Part shown: positions 11,201 through 20,890 of the stretch, piece after piece
Layout of the letters: every line of letters begins with the position of its first letter
How positions within the stretch are numbered: the stretch's first letter is position 1
DNA from: Eucommia ulmoides
Lineage: Eukaryota > Streptophyta > Magnoliopsida > Garryales > Eucommiaceae
Assembly: GCA_016647705.1 (NCBI GenBank)
Contig: CM028334.1
Location: forward strand, 12,123,546-12,187,545
DNA: 64,000 nt
Reading direction: 5' to 3'
Notes under the pieces: generated by a model
Database searches by the model: none
Told to the model about the DNA's origin: nothing
What the model saw: the letters and a program-made list of their open reading frames with translations, nothing else
Translations under genes and position numbers: made by a program

Positions 11201-14200
11201 GCGGTCTGTCTAATTCCAATTCTCTTTCTCCCGAAATCCTTTTTAAGACGATAGCATATTCAGAATGACCCTGAATATATCAGTTATTCTATATCAAGCC
11301 ATAGAAACGCAGGCCAGAAAGAAGCAACGAGGCCAATGTGCAATAATTAATAAAATGAAATTCTAACAAACTAGTTACGAAAGTGGAATGCATTAAACTA
11401 TTATCTTTTGGAATATATGATCAATGGCTTACAACCTCTACTCCTCAATGTGTAGACTTTCTCCAGGAATACATGAATTGGTCAAGCAGCTACAGGATAA
11501 AAATACCGACGTGTATCTGATCTCTGGAGGCTTCCGCCAAATGATCAATGTACGTTTTTGCTTTTTTGTTTTACTACACTTTTTTCTTGCTGCATTTCAA
11601 TAAATCTTATCAAAGTGAAACCACTTCGATCATATTCATAAATTATCAAGGCATAATTTTCCAAACATCATATTTCTTGATGGAATTTATCGTATTCTTT
11701 TAATTTTCGGTGCCGAAAGGCCCAACTTCTTTATGACTTCTAAGTGTTGTCAATCCTTGATATTATTTTGGTTAAAATGATAATAATTCGCGTTTAGCCC
11801 GTGTAGTGTTCAATTTTTTTCTTTCAATAATCTCTCAAGGTAGTGTTCGGTTGTAAGGAATTGAAGCCTTAGAAATAGAAAACGAATGCATGTAAGTTTC
11901 TAGTTTTTATTGGCCATCATTCCTAAATCCAATTTCAAAGCTCCAAATCCGTGCTTCCAAAAGCTACCTAAAGAAAACATTTTGCTAAAAAAAGATGCTT
12001 AAAAAAACTATATAAATTTTGATGCATCATCATGAAGATAAAGAAAATTATGCTCCTAATTTAGATAATTTTTTGAAAATTTTGATGCAACTCATCTAGA
12101 AATTAGAAAGGTTATTTATTACTTCAAATTTTTATTTGATAATTGTTGATATTTGATGCATAGAATCTTGATATTTTCAAAATTTAAATATTCTACATTT
12201 GTCAAGAACTTATTTTTCGATTAGCAATTCATCCATAGCTACAAGTACTTCATAGAGTCTTCATGTGCCAAAAAGACTTAGGAACACTCATACCACGTAA
12301 GAGGTATCGAACCACAGACAAAGTAACAGTTTTTTCGTTCTACCATACAATTCTGTTCATGTGTATAAGGACGAAAGTTGTTGAAGGATGCCCCTTTGCT
12401 TAAGAAATTCATTGGTTAGTATTCTCGATCATTATCGGACTTGATATTGTGAAGAACAGTATGGTATTGGGTTTTTATCATTTTGAAAAAAGAGAGAAAA
12501 ATGAGTGAAGACTTATAGCTTTTTTCTTCATTAAGTAGACTCAAGTGCAACGGCTATAATCATCTATAAATGTGACATAGTAATGGTATTGGGAAATGGC
12601 CGTGACAGGGGAAGAGCCCTGTAGGTCAGACGGTTAGAGTGAATAAGATTAAAGGCGCTAGGGGCACGTTACATGTGAAGACTATATGTAATGTGAGTAT
12701 GTTTTGACAATTCACAAACTACACTTAAACGTAAAATCTTGGCAAGCTTTATTCAACGGCAAAAACAACCAACATAAATATTGAAAATTTGCATGTCCTA
12801 AATGGGCATCGCCACAATGCTAAAGTTTGAAAAGAATAAACCGAAATATCAAAAGCTGGTAAAACTAAAGCTTTCATGCTCAGATGAAGGCATGAGGTTG
12901 GTGGGTTACCAAAAGTAGTAGAGTCCGTCATACTCATATCTCCTGCCAAATTCTTCTTCAAAGGAAGGTTCTGCAAAAACCAATGGTCGGGTAAGAACAC
13001 AACAACACAATTAAGGTTCTTTGCAAGATGACTAACAGATAAAAGATTATAGGCAAAATTAAGAACATAGTATAAAAAGTGAAGGGTTCTATATGAAGAT
13101 AAGTAGGCATCTCTCTTACAACGAATAAGAATAGAGGTTCTATTGGCGATGCACACAGATTGATCAATGGAAGTACAAGAGAGGTAAAAGTTGATGGTTC
13201 ACCAGTCATGTGATTATTGACTTTGAAATAAAAAATCTAGATAGTTGGTCTGGCTTTACCATCAAAAGTGGGAGGAGTACCTTAGCAGAGTGGCCAGTGC
13301 GTGTGGTTCACGAGAGAGATATGGGCGAGTAACAGTAATTGACTGAATATCTGCTTCCTTTCTGGTAGCCATGGATACAGATTATACGTTGAAATATTTA
13401 ATATTTCCGTTAAGACATTATTTTTTATTTAGTAGGTCATATTTCCTATTTCGGTCACGTTGACCAATTTGGTAGCTTCCGTTTTTCTTTTATTGGCCCA
13501 TTTATTAGGACGATATTCTTTCTAATTTAGCCACCGTTATAGTTATATAATAGAGAATATAGAGCCTTATTGTATAAAATACATTACATGATAATAAAAT
13601 ATTTTCTTACGCTCCAAAATCCTTTTTGGTATCAGAGCCTAGAAAGAGAGAAATAATGGGAGGCGTAGGGGATGAGGAAAACACAAGCCCCCCGCGCCTC
13701 ACTACCTTCCCGCCATTGCCCTCGTGGCGGCGCCAAACCTTCTTCCGGCCACCGCCTTCATGCGACGCCCAAAAACTTCCGACCACTGCCTTTTTGTGGC
13801 GCAAAACCACCTTCTTCTTCACCTCGCGTTGGCCCCTCTCTGGCTATCTTTCACGATAGTTGTTTGGCGTTCCAGTTGTTGCAATTGGGCGCCGAAAATT
13901 TTAATTTTTGCCCGTTGCGGTTGTCGTCGTTGGTTGTCTAGGGTTCCAGTTGTCATAGTTAGTCGTCTGACTTTCTAGTTGTCGCCGTTGGTCTCCCTTT
14001 GTCGCAGTTGATTCGACGCCATGGGAAGACAATGGCTGGAAGGGGGTTCAACGTTGCGGGAAGGGGGTGACTGGAAGGAGGTTTGGCGCTATAGGAAGGA
14101 GATGGTGAGGCACGAGGTGCTAGGGTTTTCTCGATCCCCCATGCCTTCCATTTTTCCTCTCTTTCTAGGCTTTGATACCAAAAAATGATGTTCGAGAGTA

Positions 14201-17200
14201 AGGGAATATTTTGTCATTGTGTAATATATTCTATACAATAAGGCTCTACACTCTCTATTATATAGCCATAACGGTAGGTTAAATTAGGAAGAATATTGTC
14301 CTAATAAATTGGATGATAAAAGGAAAACGGAAGCTACCAAATTGGTCAATGTGACCTAAATAGGAAATATGACCTAAATACTTAATAATAAATAATGCCT
14401 TAGTGGAAATAGTAAATATTCCAACATTATAAGATACTGTTAAAGGGGTAATTATGTCTTTCCAGTACTGTTTAGAGTTTTCCTATATTGTTTAGGGTTT
14501 CTTGTATTGTTCCCTAACTACTATTATAAATAGAGGGAGAGGTTAACACAATTGTTAAGCCGTTTCATTCTTTTCCTACTCTTTTTTCACTTTAACATGG
14601 TATCTAGAGTAGGTTATAGAATCCTTATCTCGTAGTTCTGTTCAACCATAATTTTTTTTCCTTCTCTCCATTAAAAAAAAAAAAACAAAAAAAACCCCCA
14701 CTTTTCCAGCCCACACATCCCCGCCTCCGCCGAAACCCTAGCTCATCGCCGTCCACCTACCACTTAGATCCGACGCCATCCAAGCCAGATCTCGCTTCGA
14801 CGTTATAGCTCCGACCTTCGCCATCGCCAATCCGATCGTCACTAGAGCTTCGCCAGACTTTCGTTGAGCTTCGTTGATCTTCGTCGAACCTTCACCGATC
14901 ATATATCACCACCCCAAATGGCTCTTTCGGCCCCGATCTGTTCGCTGCTACTTTTCTTCGTCCAGATCCAGAACTTCGCGACCTTGTTTGCAGTGTCGTT
15001 GAACTCTTGCGACACAGTAGTTGCCGTTGTCGCTCCCACCGTCCAGATCCGACGTCACTAGCTCACCTCTGCCATTGTCAACCATAACCTGCCCATGAGC
15101 TTAGTTTTCATTCTTAAAAAAAAAAAAGAAGGTTGAAAATGTTTTAAGTTCCCATTCTTATATTATTTGTGGGGTTGTTTCCCTTAATCATCATTGTTAG
15201 TTGTTGTAGTGGGTGTACTGTTCTATTCGTTTAATAGGTTATTAATGTCGAGTGTGGCGCCTCAATTGTTACCCACTCATAAGTTGAATAGGTCCAAAGT
15301 TGTATAAGTTGCCATTACCGATCAAGGGAAAAGAGGTGGTAGTAGTACTGGCTTTCGGGGTGGCCACGGTGGCCATTGTCGTGGTCAACATTGTCTGTGC
15401 TTACTTTTTGGAAAGAAAAATCATATCCAAGACACTTGTTGGTACAAAGTTGGTCATTCTCCTAAGTATGCTCATGCAAAGACTTCTAATCAAGCTGTTC
15501 CCATTTCATCATCCAACTCTTCAACTCCCAAGACAATTTCTGATGACGAGTATGTTCAGTTTCTCCAGTTTAAAGCGTCCAAGCAGACATCTACCCCCAT
15601 TACTTCGCTATCTCAACGAGGTAACCTTACTGCATGTTTTTCTTTTCATCCTTCACTTTTTACACCTTGGATCATAGACTTTGCTGCCACTGATCACATG
15701 TCAGGTATCTCTTCTTTATTTACGTCTATTCAATCATCTCCTTCATCGTCCCCTGTCACTATTGCTAATGGTTCCCCCGTCCCTGTTCGTGGTATTGGCA
15801 CTGTGACACTTTCATCCTCTTTTTCTTTATCCTCTATCTTATATATTCCCTCTTTTACTTTTAATTTGATATCGGGTAGTAAGCTCACTCGACACCTTAT
15901 TTGTTTTGTTTGCTTCTTTTCTGATTCTGTCATTCTCTAGGATTTGAAAACACAGAAGATGATTGGCGTAAGGCGTGAGAAAAATGACCTTTATTCTTTC
16001 GACGATCACGACGAGACACCTGCTATCCCGTCCACTGCCTATCCTGTTGTTGCATCTGCCCACCAAATTCATTGTCGCCTAGGTCATCCATGTCTTGCCA
16101 ATCTAAAGGTACTTGTTCCTAGTTTACGTCATTTGTCCTCTTTAGATTGTGAGTCTAGTCAGTTGGGAAAACATCACCGTACTTCATTTACTGCCCTAGC
16201 TGAATTTCGAGCATCGAGTCCTTCTAGTTTAGTTCATTCAGACGTTTGGGGTCCTTCTCGTATTGCTTCTATATTAGGCTTTCGTTATTTTGTCACATTT
16301 GTCGATGATTTCTCCAGGGTTATATGGCTATATTTAATGAAAGATCGTTCCGAATTGTTTTCTATTTTCTCTTCCTTTTGTGCTGAAATTAAAACTCAAT
16401 TTAATGTACCCGTGCGTATACTTCGTAGTGATAATGTTCGAGAATATTTTTCTCAACCTTTTACTTCCTTTATGTCACAGTCTGGTATACTGCATCAGTC
16501 TTCTTGTTTTATACACCACAACAAAATGGAGTCGCTGAGCTTAAGAATCGACATCTCCTAGAAGTGGCTCGAACTCTGATGTTTGAGATGAATGTTCCCA
16601 AACACTTTTGGGCAGATTCAATTCTTACAACTTGCTTCTTGATCAATAGAATGCCATCTTCTACCTTAAATAGCAAAGTTCCTTGTTCTTTTCTTTTTTC
16701 TCGATCACCCTGGTTTGCTTTACCTCCTCGTATCTTTGGATGTGTTTGTTTTGTCCATTAGTTGACTCCCGGTATGGATAAGTTAGATCCTTGTACCATA
16801 AAATGTGTCTTCCTTAGTTATTCTCGCACACAAAAGGGTTATCGGTGTTATAATCCTTGTTTACGTCGCTCTTTTATCTGTGCAGATGTCACTTTCTTTG
16901 AGTCCACCCTTTACTTTTTTGCCACATCCTCTAGGGATGATTTGAATGTCACCCTTCCTCTACCCAGCCTCCTAGACCCGACACCATCTCTTTCCGCTAC
17001 AGAACCTGTCCCGTGCAGTTGTCTTTCACCACCTTTGCAGGTATACTCTTGTTGCCAGAAGGTAGCTTCTGCCATCATCTCTGTGTCTTCAGATTCTTCT
17101 CCAGTTCATCCATCTGCGTCTGACTTGGACATACCTATTACTGTCTGGAAGGGTAAGCGCATATGTACTCAACATCCTATTTCTAATTTTGTCTCGTATG

Positions 17201-20200
17201 CACATCTATCTCCTTTATATTTCTTTTTTGTTGCTTCTTTATCCTCTTTTTCTATTCGTAAGTCTGTTTCAGAGGTGCTCTCACTCACCCTGGTTGGACG
17301 ATCGCAATGAAAGAGGAATTGTTAGCTTTACATCAGAATGATACTTGAGATCTTGTCTCGCTTCTGCCTGACAAAACATTAGTTGGATGTAAATGAGTGT
17401 ACACCGTCAAAGTTCTGCTCTCACTCACCCTGGTTGGACGATCGCAATGAAAGAGGAATTGTTAGCTTTACATCAGAATGATACTTGAGATCTTGTCTCG
17501 CTTCTGCCTGACAAAACATTAGTTGGATGTAAATGAGTGTACACCGTCAAAGTTCATCCGGATGACATCATTAATCGGCTCAAGGCTCGTTTAGTTGCCA
17601 AAGGTTACATTCAAATATATGGTCTTGATTATTCAGAGACTTTTTCTCTCGTTGCCAAACTCGCTTCTGTTCGTTTGTTCATCTCTTTGGTAGCCACTTT
17701 TCGTTGGCCGTTGCATCAACTTGATATCAAGAATGCGTTCTTAAATGGCGATTTGACTGAGGAAGTATATATGGTGCAACCTCCTGGGTTTGTTGCTTAG
17801 GGGGAGTCTAATTTGGTATGTCGATTGAAGAAATCTATTTATGGTCTAAAACAGTCTCCTCGAGAATGGTTTGGGAGATTCAATGAAGTGGTTATTGAAT
17901 TTGGTCTTTGTCGTTGTGGAGTCGATCATTCTGTATTTTACAAGCACAGTAAAGTCGGGAGAATATTATTGATTGTATATGTGGATGACATCGTGATTAT
18001 TGGAGACGACCACCAGGGTATTCAACAACTCAAAATGTTTTTGCATAGCAAGTTTCAAACTAAAGATTTGGGTCAATTGAAGTATTTCTTAGGGATTGAA
18101 GTTACTCGATCAAGTCAAGATATTTACTTATGTCAGAGAAAATATGTTCTTGATCTGTTGAGTGAAACAAGAATGCTAGGAGTTAAACCGATTGATTCAC
18201 CCATGGATTCAAACAACAAACTGTTGGCAGATCAAGGTGTACCACTGACAGATTCAACACAATACAGACGGTTAGTTGAAAAGTTGAACTACTGGACGGT
18301 TACTAGACCAAATATTTCTTTTGCTGTGATTGTTATCAGTCAGTTCTTGGAACGTCCCACGACGTATCATTGGGATACAGTAATTCGTATTCTTCAATAT
18401 CTGAAAGGTTCTCCAGGATATGGTTTGTTGTATTAGAACTTCAGTCACACTCAAATTAAGGATACAGATGCAGATTGGGCCGGATCTCTCTTGGATAGGA
18501 AGTCTACTACAGGGTATTGTGTATTTGTTGGAAGTAATCTCGTTTCTTGGAAGAATAAAAAGCAGACAGTTGTGGAGTGGTCAAGTGTAGAACCAGAATC
18601 CAGGGCGATGTCCCATACCACTTGTGAGTTAACCTGGTTGAAACATTTGTTGGAAGAATTTGGATTCGAATACACTTCACCGATGGATCTGGTATGTGAT
18701 AATCAAGCAACACTTCACATTGCATCTAACCCAGTCTTCCATGAGAGGATAAAACACATTGAAGTTGATTGCCACTTTATTCGAGAAAAAATATTGCAGA
18801 AGTAGATAGCGACTAAACATGTAAAGTCGGTTGATCGGTTAGCTGATTTATTTACTAAACCGTTAGGAGGTTTAAGGATAAAGTATATTTGTAACAAATT
18901 AGAAGCATACAATATATATGCTCCAGTTTGAGGGGGAGTGTTAAAGGGGTAATTATGTATTTCCAGTACCGTTTAGGGTTTTCTCATATTATTTAGGGTT
19001 TCTTGTATTGTTTCCTAACTACTATTATAAATAGGGGGAGAGACTAACACAATTATTAAGCCGTCTCATTCTTTTCCTACTCTTCTTTCACTTTAACATA
19101 TACGAAGGGTAAAAAAATTGACGGAGATTGTAGGGTATTGATTGCTACTGAGAGAACCGTTGAGACACGACAAGGGCAACAGGACACTCGGTTACCGGGA
19201 CAAGGAATGGCGGAGGAAGAAAACGATGGTTTTCTAGTGCATCAGGTACAGCCCCAACTGGGAAAGGAGGACAGCCAGAGGCTGCCTTACGGGCTTGCGG
19301 CAGAGCCTGATATGGACGAACAAATAACGGCGACTGGATGGAGACCGAACATTGGCTGGATGACGCTTTTGTTCATGGTTGGCAGGCCACGCTTCGGTGG
19401 CTGGAAGCAGATTAGCAGCTGGGGAAAGCCACTGGTTCGCTGCTGGACAAAGCTGCTAGTTCAACTGGACAGGGCCGAGGCTGATGGTGGCGGCTTCGCG
19501 GCTGGACAGGGCTGTGAAGCTGTGCATCGGACGGTGCGGTTTCGAGATGGCGGCGAGGTTGTGGTTTGAGGGTTTTAGTTCTGGATACCAAAAATAATAT
19601 AGCCCAACAATCAGTAAACAAGGAAGTAAAATCACCCCTAATAAATAGGAATAATTTTTTAAGGTAGTGTTTGGTTGCAAGGAATCTAGTCCTCGGAAAT
19701 AGAAACGAATGCATGTAAATTTTTAGTTTTTGACAGGTCTTCATTTTCAATTCCAGTTTCAAACCTCCAATTCCGTGCTTTCGAAAGCTACCTAAAGAAC
19801 ATATTTTGCTAAAAGATGCATTGAAAAAAATATATAAATTTTGATGCATCACAAATAATAAAGAAAAGTATTCTCTTAAATTAGATAATATTTGAAATTC
19901 TTTTTATGCACCTAGAAATTAGAAAGCTTAATTAGTACTACAAAATTTCATTGTCGAAATATAATTTATTTCTACATTTGTCAAGAACTTATATTTTGAT
20001 TAGCAATTCGTCCATAGCTACAATTGTTTGTTGAAACCCGTAACGAGCCAAGTGCATTTTTTGTGCAAATGAACAAGTATGTATTGCTAACTTCTTACGT
20101 ATTCTTTTAGCCTGTGGCGTCTATCCTTGGCATACCGCGTAAAAACATATTTGCCAATAATTTACTCTTTGGAAGCTCTGGGGAGTTCTTGGGGTTTGAT

Positions 20201-20890
20201 GTTAATGAGCCAACTTCAAGAAGCGGAGGAAAAGCCAGTGCTGTTCAACAGATTAGGAAGGTTAGTCAACAACTTTAAGAATGCGTTTGGGTTTGGCAAC
20301 AACTTTAAGAATGCGTTTGGGTTTGGGTTTGGGTGTAAGTATATGAAGAAGGAATTTGATTGAGAAAACAAAATTGTTAAATTTGAAGAAAGAATTTTCT
20401 TGAGGTAGCGTTTGTGAGCACGGAATTGAAGTCTTGAAATTGGAATTCGAAAGAAATCCATGTATATATATTTTTTACGTGCGTTCCAATTCTAATGCTC
20501 CAATTCCATGCAACCAAACCAAACGATCCCCGTTTTAAATTAAATTATTTCTTCAAATTCCTTGCCCAAAGACACTCTAAAAAGGGTATTCGTAGTGAGG
20601 AATTGATATTAAAGCTTTGTTGAACTTTTTTTTAGACTTGTGGATACAATTCAATGGTCATGATTGGTGATGGTGCAACCGATCTTGAGGTAAAACAATA
20701 ATTAGACATTATTCAGTTTTTTGCTCTTTTTTTGAGATAATCTCAGAAAACCCGTCTCTCTTCGTAGGCTCGTAGACCAGGGGGAGCAGACTTGTTTATT
20801 TGCTATGCAGGGGTTCAGCTGCGTGAAGCTGTGGCGGCGAAAGCTGATTGGCTGGTGTTTAACCTCAGAGACCTCATAAATTCATTGTAA
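8272..20890 (+). CDS. PSP: Phosphoserine phosphatase, chloroplastic (7 exons)
   Basis: This enzyme hydrolyses O-phosphoserine to serine, the last step of the phosphorylated serine pathway in plastids. Exons: 8272-8506, 10437-10569, 10976-11083, 11456-11549, 20111-20260, 20636-20689, 20768-20890. All introns are GT-AG and the frame joins to 298 aa ending TAA, near the usual plant length. Residues 1 to about 75 are Ser/Arg-rich and acid-poor, as in a transit peptide. HAD motifs follow in order: DVDST at 93-97 (Asp93 nucleophile, Asp95), ISGGF at 181-185, Lys231 in GGKAS, and GDGATD at 251-256; the C-terminus matches family members. Intron 1 (1.93 kb) and intron 4 (8.56 kb) are swollen by transposons. 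The start is the first ATG in frame with the transit peptide. The family identity is near certain; transcript processing across intron 4 is inferred. Confidence 0.95.
8800..9165 (+). mobile_element. TRIM element in PSP intron 1
   Basis: This is a terminal-repeat retrotransposon in miniature. The right LTR (9056-9165, 110 bp) runs TGTTAGATTC to CCTAACA. The left copy is diverged and ends TTTCTAACA at 8912. A primer-binding site, TGGTATCAGAGC (8913-8924, initiator Met tRNA type), follows at once. Both LTR ends share the segment GGTTTTAAGTTG followed by CTAACA. There is no coding capacity. The start of the left LTR is approximate. Confidence 0.7.
9233..9262 (+). repeat. Poly-G tract
   Basis: Eight G, one T, then 21 uninterrupted G (9242-9262) on the sense strand of PSP intron 1. 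It directly follows the TRIM. Such runs are prone to sequencing length error. Confidence 0.9.
9597..10265. repeat. Fold-back repeat with T-rich/A-rich arms (PSP intron 1)
   Basis: The outer arms match in inverted orientation: CATTTTCATAATACC near 9599 against its complement near 10236, and CTTTTGTTGACAAAAATAC near 9665 against its complement near 10195. Between them run T-rich then A-rich blocks twice (9690-9900 and 9905-10190), which could form long A/T hairpins. It looks like a fold-back MITE grown from simple sequence. Nothing in it is coding. Confidence 0.6.
11837..12247. repeat. Direct repeat, copy A (PSP intron 4, left)
   Basis: Begins AAGGTAGTGTTCGGTTG and ends CATCCATAGCTACAA. It is the partner of copy B at 19661-20028 in the same orientation, with roughly 80-85% identity by eye and small indels. 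The first ~130 bp look MITE-like (AGGTAG at the start, CTACCT near 11963). The pair brackets the cluster of copia insertions in intron 4. Confidence 0.7.
12230..13386 (-). pseudogene. Ty1/copia pol remnant (protease-integrase), minus strand
   Basis: Read on the minus strand: a degenerate protease site ([13 protein letters not shown], where a functional element would have a DSG-type site) near 13235; then the pre-integrase segment [17 protein letters not shown] and FLPDHWF near 13080-12960; then integrase scraps (MSVPKSFW) near 12270. Frameshifts and stops are numerous. A matching 5' leader on the same strand lies at 19099-19600, so this is probably the 3' half of one element later split by the insertions at 13387-19098. 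Confidence 0.7.
13387..13619 (+). repeat. Forward LTR arm of the fold-back copia unit
   Basis: 233 bp. The outer end CGTTGAAATATTT corresponds to TGTTGGAATATTT in the opposite arm. The inner end GCTCCAAAA corresponds to TCTCGAACA, so the CA terminus is mutated here. A spacer of about 7 nt precedes the primer-binding site. Confidence 0.75.
14189..14426 (-). repeat. Reversed LTR arm of the fold-back copia unit
   Basis: 238 bp, read on the minus strand from TGTTGGAATATTT to TCTCGAACA, with intact TG...CA ends. It is inverted relative to the arm at 13387-13619. Confidence 0.75.
14438..14597 (+). repeat. 5' LTR of the intron 4 copia
   Basis: 160 bp, TG...CA ends. It differs from the 3' copy at roughly ten to fifteen positions. 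A TATA-like stretch TATTATAAATAG occurs near its centre (14522-14533). Confidence 0.9.
15247..18930 (+). pseudogene. Copia gag-pol polyprotein, broken
   Basis: Domains appear in copia order. A gag tail with a damaged zinc knuckle ([16 protein letters not shown], near 15400). A protease site reading [13 protein letters not shown], where the catalytic DSG/DTG is lost. A pre-integrase part and an integrase core ([15 protein letters not shown], then a frameshift near 16505 into [10 protein letters not shown]). Reverse transcriptase with [26 protein letters not shown] and YVDDIVI (YVDD present). RNase H with DADWAGS and [16 protein letters not shown]. In-frame stops lie at about 15938, 16759, 17798, 18434 and 18803. 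A duplication at 17276-17555 adds another lesion. The leader 14600-15240 has no gag homology that can be seen. Confidence 0.9.
17276..17555 (+). repeat. Perfect 140-bp tandem duplication in copia RT region
   Basis: 17276-17415 and 17416-17555 are identical base for base as printed. The unit covers the start of the reverse-transcriptase domain. 140 is not a multiple of three, so it also shifts the frame. Confidence 0.95.
18939..19098 (+). repeat. 3' LTR of the intron 4 copia
   Basis: 160 bp, preceded by the polypurine tract and followed by TATAC. It pairs with 14438-14597. Confidence 0.9.
19099..19600 (-). mobile_element. 5' leader of the minus-strand copia remnant
   Basis: On the minus strand a primer-binding-like TGGTATCCAGAAC begins at 19590, followed by a GC-rich leader running down to 19130. 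This GC content is unlike the surrounding intron. Orientation and order fit the pol remnant at 12230-13386; the forward copia and the fold-back unit now separate the two. A plus-strand open frame at 19138-19569 is antisense to this leader and is not credible as a gene. Confidence 0.5.
19661..20028. repeat. Direct repeat, copy B (PSP intron 4, right)
   Basis: Begins AAGGTAGTGTTTGGTTG and ends CGTCCATAGCTACAA. It is the same-orientation partner of 11837-12247, and ends about 80 bp before PSP exon 5. Confidence 0.7.
20266..20335 (+). repeat. Short tandem duplication next to PSP exon 5 donor
   Basis: A 28-bp unit (AACAACTTTAAGAATGCG followed by TTTGGGTTTGG) occurs twice in a row just downstream of the exon 5 splice donor, followed by extra GGGTTT units. 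Confidence 0.75.
20403..20530. repeat. MITE-like element in PSP intron 5
   Basis: Starts GAGGTAGCGTTTGTGAGC and ends CAACCAAACCAAACGATCC. It carries internal inverted stretches around GGAATTGAAG and CCAATTCCATG. The start resembles that of the 11837 and 19661 repeats, suggesting one family. Confidence 0.5.

Larger units (their letters stand above)
13387..14426. mobile_element. Fold-back copia derivative: inverted LTRs, TTATA target duplication
   Basis: Two copia-type LTRs face each other, one forward (13387-13619) and one reversed (14189-14426). Each is followed inward by a primer-binding site (TGGTATCAGAGCC at 13627-13639; TGGTATCAAAGCC on the minus strand at 14180-14168), then by a leader containing GCCTAGAAAGAG and an ATG. 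The arms stay similar to about 13760 and from about 14060 (roughly 80% by eye). The unit is flanked on both sides by TTATA (13382-13386 and 14427-14431). It is therefore one integrated unit, not two solo LTRs. Both outer ends are the same (U3-type) terminus. The GC-rich centre has short open frames of no recognised function. Confidence 0.8.
14438..19098 (+). mobile_element. Ty1/copia retrotransposon (4.66 kb), degenerate, in PSP intron 4
   Basis: Both LTRs are exactly 160 bp (14438-14597 and 18939-19098), running TGTTAAAGG to TTTAACA. A variant primer-binding site (TGGTATCTAGAG) begins at 14598, and a polypurine tract GAGGGGGAG abuts the 3' LTR. The flanking pentamers GATAC (left) and TATAC (right) form an imperfect target duplication. 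It sits 11 bp from the fold-back unit. It lies in the sense orientation of PSP. The gag is mostly missing and pol is broken, so it cannot move by itself. Confidence 0.9.

Noticed and set aside
13607-13978. Several overlapping open frames in the GC-rich centre of the fold-back unit
   Set aside because: They overlap on both strands and have no family motif; high GC lowers stop frequency.
13387-14426. Two independent solo LTRs in opposite orientation
   Set aside because: The inverted homology continues past the primer-binding sites into the leader, and one TTATA pair flanks the whole unit.
19138-19569. Open frame of 143 residues on the plus strand
   Set aside because: It is antisense to the GC-rich leader of the minus-strand copia and has no domain.
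11837-20028. Calling the two intron 4 direct repeats definite LTRs of the minus-strand copia
   Set aside because: Copy B is separated from the primer-binding site by about 70 bp that copy A lacks, and TG..CA ends are not clear. Kept as direct repeats with this as one option.
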